Shown: one piece after another, positions 42,835 to 51,234 of the stretch
How positions within the stretch are numbered: the stretch's first letter is position 1
Layout of the letters: each line of letters starts with the position of its first letter
Source: Bradyrhizobium sp. NAS80.1
GTDB taxonomy: Bacteria; Pseudomonadota; Alphaproteobacteria; Rhizobiales; Xanthobacteraceae
Length of the DNA stretch: 64,000 nucleotides
Direction of reading: 5' to 3'
Assembly: GCF_001908205.1 (NCBI RefSeq)
Contig: NZ_LGHL01000028.1
Location: 30,906 to 94,905 of the forward strand
Program-made: the position numbers and the translations under genes
Notes under the pieces: generated by a model
Database searches by the model: none
What the model saw: only the letters and a program-made list of their open reading frames with translations
Told to the model about the DNA's origin: nothing

Positions 42835-44037
42835 CTATGCTTGCTGAACGAGCGAATGCAACGCCTGAACCGCGGCCTCGCGGCTCTCCACGGGAACGAA
42901 CAGACTGACCGAATGCGGCGACAGCACGTAACTGTCGGGGACGATGCCGTGATGTTCGAGGACCTGCAACGCGCGGAACGGCAATTCCGACGAAACGCCG
43001 CCGAAGCAGGTGAGACTCACCGAGCTCGAGGCCTCGCGCTGCTTGCGCAGATCCTTGGCATCCTCCAGCGTGCGCAACAGGGCATCCAGCCATTCCGTAT
43101 CACAGGCCACGGTCAAGTTGGTTTTTCCCGTCGTGAAGTGTGATGCGAGGAGCTGCGGCCAGGACAGGCTGTTTTGCTTCAGATGCTGCGCGAATTTCTC
43201 GAAACCTTGATTGAGATCAGTGGAATCGATTTCCACGTACTCAATGCGAGCCATCGAGTTGACGGCAAGAACTCTTCCGTTTTCCATGCCCACAACCTCC
43301 TTCATCACTTGCGTGCTGTCTTCGACGCCGCTCCACTGCTTGAGAACCAGGGGTACATCCTGGCTTTGCGCGAGCTCCACGCTCCGAAAGTGCAGGATCT
43401 TTGCGCCCCAGAAGCACATTTCGGACAGCGATGCGAAGTCCACGCGCCGCAGCGGCTTTGCATCCGGCACGATACGCGGATCGGCCGAGCAGATGCCGTC
43501 GACCTCCTTGATGATTTCACAGCGGTCGGCTTTCAGCGCCGCGGCCATCGCGACGGCCGTGGTGTCGCTGCCGCCACGGCCAAGCGTGGTGATCTCCCTG
43601 GTCGCCGGGTTCACGCCCTGAAATCCGGCCAGCACCACGACGCGCCCGCGATCAAGTTCCTCGCGCACCCGAATGGGCCGTACATCCAGAATGCGTGCCG
43701 AGGAATGGGAGTCGTCGGTCATCACGCCGGCCTGGCTGCCGGTGAAGCTGATCGCGGGCACGCCGAGATCGGAAAGCGCCATGCTCATCAGGGACATGCT
43801 GATGCGCTCACCGGTCGTCAGCAGCATGTCGAGTTCACGGCGATTGGGGGTCAGGCTTACCTGATAAGCCATCTGGATCAATTGGTCGGTAGTCGTGCCC
43901 ATGGCGGAGACGATCGCCACGACACGATGGCCCTGTCCATGCAGGTCAGCGAGACGGCGCGCAACCGCGCGGATCTTCGCCGGTGTTGCGAGACAGACAC
44001 CGCCATATTTCTGCACAATGACCGGATGGTTGCTCAT
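42835..44037 (-). CDS. Aspartokinase-like amino-acid kinase with ACT-like C-terminus
   Basis: A 400-residue protein of the aspartokinase family. The N-terminal kinase domain has [15 protein letters not shown] (normally KFGGTS), [37 protein letters not shown] and [16 protein letters not shown]. Residues about 260-400 look like paired ACT domains ([28 protein letters not shown]). Aspartokinases phosphorylate aspartate at the start of lysine/threonine synthesis. It begins one base after the NagA stop (TAG immediately followed by ATG), so the two are probably co-translated. The changed KYGGVC motif and the amino-sugar neighbourhood suggest a specialised paralogue. Confidence 0.87.
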   Translation of the reverse strand: MSNHPVIVQKYGGVCLATPAKIRAVARRLADLHGQGHRVVAIVSAMGTTTDQLIQMAYQVSLTPNRRELDMLLTTGERISMSLMSMALSDLGVPAISFTGSQAGVMTDDSHSSARILDVRPIRVREELDRGRVVVLAGFQGVNPATREITTLGRGGSDTTAVAMAAALKADRCEIIKEVDGICSADPRIVPDAKPLRRVDFASLSEMCFWGAKILHFRSVELAQSQDVPLVLKQWSGVEDSTQVMKEVVGMENGRVLAVNSMARIEYVEIDSTDLNQGFEKFAQHLKQNSLSWPQLLASHFTTGKTNLTVACDTEWLDALLRTLEDAKDLRKQREASSSVSLTCFGGVSSELPFRALQVLEHHGIVPDSYVLSPHSVSLFVPVESREAAVQALHSLVQQA

Positions 44038-45199
44038 CTAACCTCGCTCGGAAGCGACACCGCCTATCCATGTGCCGACGACTTCGAAGTTCGGGCGGAA
44101 GGCAACGAGGTCCGCGCGGTATCCGGGCGCGATCCGCCCAAGCTCGGACTCCAGACCCAGAAAGGCCGCGGGCGTCCGAGACGCCATCACGAGGGCATCG
44201 ACAAGCGAGATTCCGGCCAGCGCAACCGCGTTGCGTACCGCCTCGATCATGGTGAGGTGAGCGCCCGCGAGTGTGCCATCGGGACCCGTCAGGCGATTGT
44301 CGTGCAGCGTGATTTGCCGTCCCTGCAGCATGAATTGCCGGTCGTTCGTGCCCGCCAGAGGCATGGCATCGCTGACCAGCATCAATCGATCGCGCCCCTT
44401 GCAGCGGAAGGCAATGCGCAAACCGGTGGGGTCAACGTGGATCCCGTCGCAGATGATCCCTGCAAACAGCCGGTCATCTCCCAGCGCGGCGCCCACCAGG
44501 CCCGGCTCCCGGGCGTTCAACTGCGACATGGCATTGAACAGATGGGTCACCCCCGAGACACCGCGATCGACCACCTGCCCGATTTCGGATGCCGTGGCAT
44601 CGCTGTGGCCGGCCGCGACACGCAATCCGGCGCTGATCAGTTCATCGATCATGAACACGGGCACGCATTCCGGGGCCAGGGTCACAACGGAGCGGCCGCA
44701 GTCCCCAAAGCTTTTGATGGCGGCGAGATCGCGGCCGTTGGGCACGCGGATCTCCGCTTCCGGATGGATACCCTTGCGGGACTTGTTGAGGGCCGGACCT
44801 TCAAGATGAAAGCCGTGCACGCCGGGAATCTTGAGGCACGCCTGAGCTGTCGCAGCCAACCGCTCGATGACCTCGCTGCGGTCGGTGATGAGGGTCGGCA
44901 GGCAGCCCGTGGTTCCCGCCTCGCGATGCGCAGCGACGATGCGTCGAACGCCGGCCTCGGTCGGCTCGTCGTTGAGGAGAACGCCCCCCGCCTCCGTTCA
45001 CCTGAGTGTCGATGAATCCGGGTGCAAGGATCGCATCCTGGGGAAGCCGGATCGATGCGCGCGGCTCTGACTCTCCGAGGGTGATGCCTTCAATCCGGCC
45101 CCGCGAAATCCTGATCGACCCCGGCCCACACATGGCGGTTCCGTCAAAGATTTGCGGCGCAGCGATCGTGAGAACGTCGGAAGAGGAGCAGGCGCCCAT
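44038..45199 (-). pseudogene. nagA: N-acetylglucosamine-6-phosphate deacetylase NagA, split by a one-base frameshift
   Basis: Two frames combine into a full NagA of about 386 residues, which deacetylates GlcNAc-6-phosphate. The N-terminal frame ends after LAPGFIDTQVNGGGG. The second frame carries VHGFHLEGPALNKSRKG, the metal-binding AAGHSDATASEI, GVTHLFNAMSQLNAREPG and MLVSDAMPLAGT. Removing one G from the G6 run (plus-strand C run 44984-44989) gives NGGGGVLLNDEPTE, the usual sequence. It is divergent from the GlcNAc kinase gene across 113 bp and is followed directly by the aspartokinase. Probably functional if the frameshift is an error. Confidence 0.87.
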
Positions 45200-45312
45200 C
45201 AGGATTCATCCGAAAGTGGCAGTCACAGACCCGTGAGACGAGCGTCGTAACCTCAAATGGTCCCCATCTAGGCATTGGGGGACCCGGAGCGTAGCCCTGG
45301 CGTTAACATCCG

Positions 45313-46296
45313 ATGGGAACAAAAGGTACCACGTATCTTGGCATTGATGGGGGCGGAACTCGCTGCCGCGCCCGGATTGAAGACGAAAACGGCAGGCTGC
45401 TCGGCGAAGCAAGCTCGGGACCTGCGACGACCCGCATTGGCGTCGAAAAGGCCTGGCGTTCCATCATGGAGGCGACAGAAGCCGCTGCCACGCAGGCGGG
45501 TTTGGCGCGCGAGGATTTCGCGCGGATGCATGCCGGAATTGGCCTCGCCGGGCTTGGCCGCCGGGGCGCGGAAGCGGCGCTCAAGAACATCGCCCATCCC
45601 TTTGCGTCCGCCATCTTCATCAGCGACGGCTTGGCTGCCTGTCTCGGCGCCCACAGCGGCGCGGACGGGGCGATCGTGGTTGCCGGCACGGGCTCGGTTG
45701 GCGTCGGCCTGATCGGCGGCCGCGAAATCCGTCTCGCCGGTTACGGCTTTCCCGTGTCGGACGAAGGCAGCGGTGCCGACATCGGCCTGCAGGTCGTTCG
45801 ACTGGCGCTGCGGGCCGCGGATCGCCGCGGCGAGCTGACCCCGTTGCTTTCAGAGGTGCTGGGCGCATTCGATCATGATCCTTATCAGGCGGTGGCCTGG
45901 TCTGAAGACGCCAGGGCCACCGACTACGCAGCGTTCGCGCCAATGGTGATGCGGCACGCCAATGAGGGCGATCCGGTCGGCCGTCGCATTGTCGAACGCG
46001 CGGCCGATGCCATTGGCGATCTGCTCGATCTGTTCCTGGCGAGAGGAATTGATAGGCTCGCACTGGTGGGCGGGCTCGCGGATGCCATTACGCCCTGGCT
46101 GACGCCCGATCTGCGCGCCCGCCTGAGGCCTCCTGACGCCGACGCGGTGGCCGGCGCCCTGCTGGTGGCGCGAGGGCGGCTTGATCTACCCAAGCCGGAT
46201 CTACCCAAGCCGGATCTAACCAAGCCGGATCTGCCCAAGCTTGATTTGCCCGAGAGAGAGACCGATCATGAACAGGCATCGAAGTCCCGCGGATGA
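45313..46296 (+). CDS. N-acetylglucosamine kinase-like ATPase (BadF/BadG/BcrA family)
   Basis: A 327-residue sugar kinase of the ASKHA fold: phosphate-1 motif YLGIDGGGTRCRARIED, GLAGLGRRG, adenosine-side GAIVVAGTGSVGVGLIGG and DEGSGADIGLQVV. It would phosphorylate N-acetylglucosamine (or the related glucosamine). The C-terminal tail is unusual: four and a half copies of a DLPKP-type pentapeptide encoded by 15-bp tandem repeats, after the fold is complete. The end overlaps murQ by 29 bp. It is first in a rightward operon with murQ and the SIS deaminase. Confidence 0.88.
   Translation: MGTKGTTYLGIDGGGTRCRARIEDENGRLLGEASSGPATTRIGVEKAWRSIMEATEAAATQAGLAREDFARMHAGIGLAGLGRRGAEAALKNIAHPFASAIFISDGLAACLGAHSGADGAIVVAGTGSVGVGLIGGREIRLAGYGFPVSDEGSGADIGLQVVRLALRAADRRGELTPLLSEVLGAFDHDPYQAVAWSEDARATDYAAFAPMVMRHANEGDPVGRRIVERAADAIGDLLDLFLARGIDRLALVGGLADAITPWLTPDLRARLRPPDADAVAGALLVARGRLDLPKPDLPKPDLTKPDLPKLDLPERETDHEQASKSRG
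46183..46254 (+). repeat. 15-bp tandem repeat encoding DLPKP units
   Basis: Units starting at 46183, 46198, 46213, 46228 and a partial one at 46243 are variants of GATCTACCCAAGCCG. They encode DLPKP, DLPKP, DLTKP, DLPKL, DLPE at the end of the kinase, ending 13 bp before the murQ start codon. Confidence 0.9.
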
Positions 46297-47272
46297 GGGC
46301 GCATGGATCAACCAGATGGCCACCGAAGACGTCGATCCCCGCTTTGCCGATCTTGATGCATGGTCGCTGACTTCCGCGATGGAAGCCATGTGGGAGGGTC
46401 AGCTTGCGGCAGTCGCGGCGATCGGCCATGCCCTTCCTGCAATCACTGCGGCGACCGAAGCGGCCAAGGCGGCACTGGGCGATCACGGACGCATAGTATA
46501 TGTCGGCGCCGGCACCTCGGGCCGCGTGGCGGTGCAGGACGGCGCCGAGCTGACACCGACCTTCGCCTGGCCTAGGGAGCGCGTCCGCTTCATCGTCGCC
46601 GGCGGAGACAGCGCGTTCGTCACCAGCATCGAGGGCGCGGAGGACGATATCGACGATGCGGTCGCGCAGATTGATGCGGCGCGGCTCACGCCGCACGACG
46701 TGGTGATCGCCGTTGCCGCCAGCGGGACCACGCCATTCACGGTCGCGGCGCTGCAGCAGGCAGGCTCTTTCGGTGCTGTGACGATCGGTATCGCCAACAA
46801 TCCCGGCACCGCACTCCTGGCATCGGCAAAGTTTCCGATCCTGATTGAGACCGGCCGCGAGCTGATCGCCGGATCGACGCGGATGAAGGCGGGTACCGCG
46901 CAGAAGGTCGTGCTCAACCTGATCTCCTCAGGGATCATGCTGCGCCTTGGCCGGGTGTATCGCGGCATGATGGTGAACATGCCGCCGACCAATGCCAAGC
47001 TGAAGCGGCGTGCAGAGGCCATGGTGGCGCAAATCGCGCACTGTGATCCCTCGCAGGCGGCACGCTCGCTCGAGCAGGCCGAAGGAGACATCAAGACGGC
47101 AGCCCTTCTGGCCTTGGGCATCGACAGGATTGATGCCGAGACCGTTCTGAAAAACTGTGACGGCAACCTTCGGCGCGTATTTGCCGAGCTCGCCAGGAAT
47201 CGCGAATTGCATCGCGACCGGCACCCAAAGGGAACGGCCGCGCACAATCGAGGCGGGGCGGTCGAGCCGTGA
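46268..47272 (+). CDS. murQ: N-acetylmuramic acid 6-phosphate etherase MurQ
   Basis: A 334-residue MurQ, which removes lactate from MurNAc-6-phosphate to give GlcNAc-6-phosphate during cell-wall recycling. The SIS domain shows YVGAGTSGRVAVQDGAELTP, IVAGGDSAFVTSIEGAEDD, AVAASGTTPFTVAAL, and ELIAGSTRMKAGTAQK. The start at 46268 lies inside the end of the kinase gene. The stop overlaps the next start (GTGA). Length and all motifs are standard. Confidence 0.95.
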   Translation: MNRHRSPADEGAWINQMATEDVDPRFADLDAWSLTSAMEAMWEGQLAAVAAIGHALPAITAATEAAKAALGDHGRIVYVGAGTSGRVAVQDGAELTPTFAWPRERVRFIVAGGDSAFVTSIEGAEDDIDDAVAQIDAARLTPHDVVIAVAASGTTPFTVAALQQAGSFGAVTIGIANNPGTALLASAKFPILIETGRELIAGSTRMKAGTAQKVVLNLISSGIMLRLGRVYRGMMVNMPPTNAKLKRRAEAMVAQIAHCDPSQAARSLEQAEGDIKTAALLALGIDRIDAETVLKNCDGNLRRVFAELARNRELHRDRHPKGTAAHNRGGAVEP

Positions 47273-48282
47273 CGACATCCGCGATGGCGAGTGAAATCGG
47301 GGAGAGCGCGGATGTCGTCGCCAACATAGTTGGCAGCCGCCCCGCCACGCGCGACATCGCACAGCGAATTGGGATTGGCTCCCTCCCCCTGTGCGTCGTG
47401 TGCGGCCGGGGAAGCTCCGGGCATGCCGGAGTCTTTTTGAGATACCTCGTCGAGACGCGGCTTCGCCTGCCCGTTTCAGCCAGTGCTCCGTCGGTGATCA
47501 CGGCATTTCGTACGCCCTTGATGTTGCGCCATGCGCTGTTCATCGTGATCTCGCAATCCGGGCGCAGCCCGGATCTCGTCGCAGCGACCAAATCGGCCCG
47601 CGCTGCGGGCGCCCGCACTGTTGCCATCGTCAATGCGACGTCGTCGCCGGTAGCTGACGAGGCGGAATTCGTCGTTCCGATCGAAGCCGGCGAAGAGCAC
47701 TCCGTAGCGGCGACCAAGACCGTGATCGGCTCGATGGCCGCGAGCGCCGGACTTGTTGCCGAGCTGGCGGACGATCATGCGCTGCGGTCGGCGCTCGACA
47801 GGCTGCCTGAGCGCCTTACCCACGCGCTGGCGCTTGACTGGTCCGAGGTTGCCGATGATCTCGCCAAGGCGTCAGCCGTGTTTGTGGCGGCTCGGGGCCT
47901 GGGCCTGGGATCGGCGCGGGAAGTCGCGCTCAAACTTTCGGAAATCCTGCGCCTGCCTTCCATTGGTCTGAGCTCCGCCGAGCTGCAGCACGGGCCGCGG
48001 GCCGCGTTATCATCGCGCACACCGGTTGTCATGATGCGCCTCATGGATGAAACGGCGGCTACGGTGGACGCACTGGCAGAAGAACTGCTCGAGCAAGGGA
48101 TCACGCTGCATCTATGCGGCGGACCGCATGGCTCGCTGCCCTGGCTGGCCGAGGATGACCCCGCTACCGACCCGATCACCATGCTCGTTCCAGCCTATCG
48201 GATGATCGAGCAGGCGGCGCGCGCCTGCGGATTTGACCCGGACCGTCCCCCTCGCCTGAGCAAGATCACCGAGACGTTTTGA
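47269..48282 (+). CDS. SIS-domain sugar-phosphate isomerase/deaminase (NagB-II / AgaS type)
   Basis: A 337-residue protein with two SIS domains like the isomerase half of GlmS, but no glutaminase. Motifs: VVCGRGSSGHAGVFL, VISQSGRSPDLVAATKS, HSVAATKTVIGS, LGSAREVALKLSEI, and SSAELQHGPRA. Such stand-alone proteins act as glucosamine-6-phosphate deaminases (NagB-II) that yield fructose-6-phosphate. The GTG start overlaps the MurQ stop by 4 bp. With kinase, MurQ and NagA it completes a route from amino sugars to glycolysis. Confidence 0.9.
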   Translation: MTTSAMASEIGESADVVANIVGSRPATRDIAQRIGIGSLPLCVVCGRGSSGHAGVFLRYLVETRLRLPVSASAPSVITAFRTPLMLRHALFIVISQSGRSPDLVAATKSARAAGARTVAIVNATSSPVADEAEFVVPIEAGEEHSVAATKTVIGSMAASAGLVAELADDHALRSALDRLPERLTHALALDWSEVADDLAKASAVFVAARGLGLGSAREVALKLSEILRLPSIGLSSAELQHGPRAALSSRTPVVMMRLMDETAATVDALAEELLEQGITLHLCGGPHGSLPWLAEDDPATDPITMLVPAYRMIEQAARACGFDPDRPPRLSKITETF

Positions 48283-48337
48283 TAGCTGGCTGCTCGCTGG
48301 CGACCGAGAGCCGGAGCAGCGCCGCACCAGCAAGGCA

Positions 48338-48736
48338 CTAGCTGTTCTGGGGTTGGCAAGCGAACTCGAGACGAATGCCGCCGGGGGCCGCTACCATAAA
48401 GTGGACCTTGGGTCCCTTTCCGACAGGTTCAGGCGCAAACTCCACAGCGACGCCTGGCCACATCGAGACTTTTCGAAACAGTATGTTGAGGCTTTCGATA
48501 TCGCTGACCTTCAGTGCAAGGTGATGCAGTCCCAGGTTCTTCTTTCTGTCGAATTCGGTGTAGACGGCGCCTTGCACTTGCCAGAGCGTAATCCGATCGT
48601 GACCGTCCGAAACGAATACCGCCGGATAGCTCGGATTGCCCCCGACGACATTCCAACCCAGGCACCCGCAGAAGAACTGTCTGGACGCCTCAAGGTCGAG
48701 AACCGTAAGACCGACATGGTCGATGCCAGTCGTCAT
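48338..48736 (-). CDS. VOC-family (glyoxalase/dioxygenase fold) protein
   Basis: A 132-residue vicinal-oxygen-chelate protein: HVGLTVLDLEASRQFFCGC, LGLHHLALKVSDIESL and GGIRLEFACQP give the paired beta-alpha-beta units with possible metal ligands His5, His (LHHLAL) and Glu near the end. The start is uncertain; 48775 is an alternative. The 337 bp between this start and the next gene holds no convincing ORF. It is close to the enoyl-CoA hydratase-type gene on the same strand and may belong to that pathway. Confidence 0.8.
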   Translation of the reverse strand: MTTGIDHVGLTVLDLEASRQFFCGCLGWNVVGGNPSYPAVFVSDGHDRITLWQVQGAVYTEFDRKKNLGLHHLALKVSDIESLNILFRKVSMWPGVAVEFAPEPVGKGPKVHFMVAAPGGIRLEFACQPQNS

Positions 48737-49073
48737 AGTCAGAGCCTGCTCTGGCTGTCTCTGATCTGCACCCATCGTCTTTCCCAATGTCTCGTCGAAA
48801 CGGAATTTCCGTTCCGAATGCGAATTGAGAGAAAGTTAGGGCTACCCGCACCTGACGCGAAGCCCCGCCGTCCGGAAGACACCATTGCGTACAGCGAACG
48901 AATACGCGCCTGTGCTGCTGTTCTCAAAGCGGAGACGCAACGACATGACCGTTCGATGCTTGAGGCAAGCCGAAGTCGATGGTCGAATTGCATCAACAGT
49001 GCTGTATTGGAAGGCGCTCGGAAGCGAGTGCGGGTTGAGAAACCCTACTTTTTGCCGCGAGCTCCGATCGACA

Positions 49074-49862
49074 TCACCATTTCGGAGGACGTCTCTCCAC
49101 GAAGGCCCGCAGACCTTCCTGTGCGGCGTCGGTAACTGCCACGTTGCAGATGTCCTCGACTGCGTTCGCGATGCTCCGGCGATAGTCCAGATCGATCTGG
49201 CGCATGAAGGCGGCCCGGCCCAGTCGCACGACGGTCTCGGATTTGGACGCGAATTGCGCCGCGAGATTCATCGCCGCGGAATCGAGTTCGGCGTCGGGAA
49301 CAACTCTGTTGACTATTCCCAACTCGAACGCCTCCCTGGCATCGAACGCACGACCGCTGAAGAGCAGTTCGAACGCCCTGTGACGACCAATCAGTCGTGG
49401 CAGATGCGCATAATGAATCCCGGGGATGATGCCGACGTCGATTTCCGGATAGCCAAAGGTAGCGCTTTCGCCGGCCAACACCACGTCACAGGACACCGCC
49501 ATGGTCATGCCGCCACCACGTGCGGCTCCGCCCACGGCCGAGATCGACGGCTTGCCGAGATTATACTGCGCATCGTACAGGCCGATGTAGAGCTCTTGCA
49601 CGAACTCACGGATCTGCTCGCCGGATTTGCCAAGCAGGATATCGAGATCGAGGCCGGCCGAAAATCTCCTCGCGACAGCACTGGAGAGAACGACGACACG
49701 TGCCGTCTGGTCGGCGGCAGCGCGCCGGAAGGCGGCCACCACCGCGCGTATCATCTCGAGACTTAACGCGTTCACCGGCGGTCGCTGTAGCGTGATCCTG
49801 GCGACGTTTCCGGAAAGCTCGTAACGAACGGTTTCCGCCGCGCTGTCAGATTCTTTCGTCAT
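49074..49862 (-). CDS. Enoyl-CoA hydratase/isomerase family protein
   Basis: A 262-residue crotonase-fold protein. The oxyanion-hole segments are FSAGLDLDILLG and AVGGAARGGGMTMAVSCD. FGYPEIDVGIIPG keeps the Glu equivalent to Glu164 of rat hydratase, but the Glu144 position (normally GGGCELAM) is Thr here. Loss of that residue argues against simple hydration and for isomerase, hydrolase or lyase chemistry. It is the last gene of a leftward cluster with a binding protein and a CoA transferase. Confidence 0.88.
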   Translation of the reverse strand: MTKESDSAAETVRYELSGNVARITLQRPPVNALSLEMIRAVVAAFRRAAADQTARVVVLSSAVARRFSAGLDLDILLGKSGEQIREFVQELYIGLYDAQYNLGKPSISAVGGAARGGGMTMAVSCDVVLAGESATFGYPEIDVGIIPGIHYAHLPRLIGRHRAFELLFSGRAFDAREAFELGIVNRVVPDAELDSAAMNLAAQFASKSETVVRLGRAAFMRQIDLDYRRSIANAVEDICNVAVTDAAQEGLRAFVERRPPKW

Positions 49863-49924
49863 TCATCAACCCCGACGTTCCTCGTGCCGATGGCGCGCAG
49901 GATCAAAAGCAACAGCCATCATCC

Positions 49925-51136
49925 TCAGTTCGCGGCCTTCACCAACGGACACTTTCCTTCCGAAAGCGGCCGATAGGCTGTCGCCGCGTCGATCTTGCCG
50001 ATAACCTTCAAGTCATCGAATTTATACTTCGACTCCGCCGGCGACTTCACTTCAACCATCATGAGATCTTCCAATACGCGACCATCGTCCCGGATCGATG
50101 CGCCATGGACGAAGACATCGTTGACTTTCATTTCGCGCATCTTCGCAGCGACCTTCTCACCGTCCAGCGTTCCCGCTTCCTTGGCCGCTTTCAGCCAATG
50201 CAGGACGCCCGAATAGGTCAGGGACTGCACCGTCGTCGGCGGATTGCCGCGGTAACGCTTCATGAACTCACGCGACCAGGCTCGTGTCTTGTCGTCGATG
50301 TCCCAGTGAGTAGCGGTCGCGAACTGCAGGCCCTGAGCGGCCTGCAGTCCAATCGCCTGGATATCGCTGGTGAAAACGACAAAGCCGACGACATGCTGGC
50401 CGCCCTGCGTGATGCCGAATTCCTGAGCTTGCTTCAACGCGTTGCTGAAATCGCCGCCGCCGTTGGCCAATCCAACTGCCTTGGCCTTGGAAGCCTGCGC
50501 CTGCATCAAGAAGGAGGAGAAATCAGAGGTGTTTAGCGGATGCATCGCGTGGCCCAGAACCTTTCCACCAGCGGCCTGTACGGCCGCGGCCGCATCCCGG
50601 TAGAGCGATTGGCCGAAAGTGTAGTCGGCCGCCAGGAAGTACCAGCTATCAAGTCCCTTTGCGACCGCCGCCCGCGTGGGCGCTGTGGAAAGGGCGTAGG
50701 TGTCCGGAATGAACTGAAAGGAAGTGGGAGCGCACGAGGGCCCGGTCAGCGTCGATGCGAAGCCTCCCGCGATGGCAAAGACGAATTTCTTTTCGCGCGC
50801 CAACTCCTGCACGGCGGTCGCAACCGAGCTCGGACCGCCGTCGGCGACGAGAGCAACGTGGTCCACATCAACCCATTTTCGGACGATCGACGACGCGATA
50901 TCGGGCTTGTTCTGATGGTCGGCGTGAAGAACCTCGATCTTGCGGCCCAGCAGTTCACCGCCGAATTCCTCGACCGCCATTCTCGCGGCAACCGCCGAGC
51001 CCTCTCCGCTCAAGTCGGCGTAGAGGCCCGACGAATCATTGAGCACGCCGATCCGGATGGGATCATTGTCGGCAGCAAAGGCTCCGGGGGCGACCGTCGT
51101 GAGAGCCAGCGCCGCAATTGAAATGATCTTCCTCAT
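49925..51136 (-). CDS. ABC transporter substrate-binding protein (LivK-like type 1 PBP), orphan
   Basis: A 403-residue periplasmic binding protein with signal peptide MRKIISIAALALTTVAPGAFA. The mature start is PIRIGVLNDSSGLYADLSGE. It is closely similar to the protein at 3.5 kb (HADHQNKPDIAS; RKWVDVDHV) and has the same two cysteines, in GPSCAP and GKCPLVKAAN. No membrane or ATPase subunit is adjacent. It sits between the CoA transferase and enoyl-CoA hydratase-type genes, which suggests uptake of the acid that the cluster degrades. Confidence 0.88.
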   Translation of the reverse strand: MRKIISIAALALTTVAPGAFAADNDPIRIGVLNDSSGLYADLSGEGSAVAARMAVEEFGGELLGRKIEVLHADHQNKPDIASSIVRKWVDVDHVALVADGGPSSVATAVQELAREKKFVFAIAGGFASTLTGPSCAPTSFQFIPDTYALSTAPTRAAVAKGLDSWYFLAADYTFGQSLYRDAAAAVQAAGGKVLGHAMHPLNTSDFSSFLMQAQASKAKAVGLANGGGDFSNALKQAQEFGITQGGQHVVGFVVFTSDIQAIGLQAAQGLQFATATHWDIDDKTRAWSREFMKRYRGNPPTTVQSLTYSGVLHWLKAAKEAGTLDGEKVAAKMREMKVNDVFVHGASIRDDGRVLEDLMMVEVKSPAESKYKFDDLKVIGKIDAATAYRPLSEGKCPLVKAAN

Positions 51137-51234
51137 CGAGCACTCCCATATTGTTTTGTTTCGCAGCTTCCGCTGCTTCGTCTTCGGCGACACCAGTGCA
51201 GCCCTGCGGCCTCGCCCACTCGCTCGCAGACCGG

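Noticed and set aside
43174..45015. Long plus-strand frame opposite the aspartokinase and nagA genes
   Set aside because: Antisense frame with no domain; the minus strand has canonical motifs throughout.
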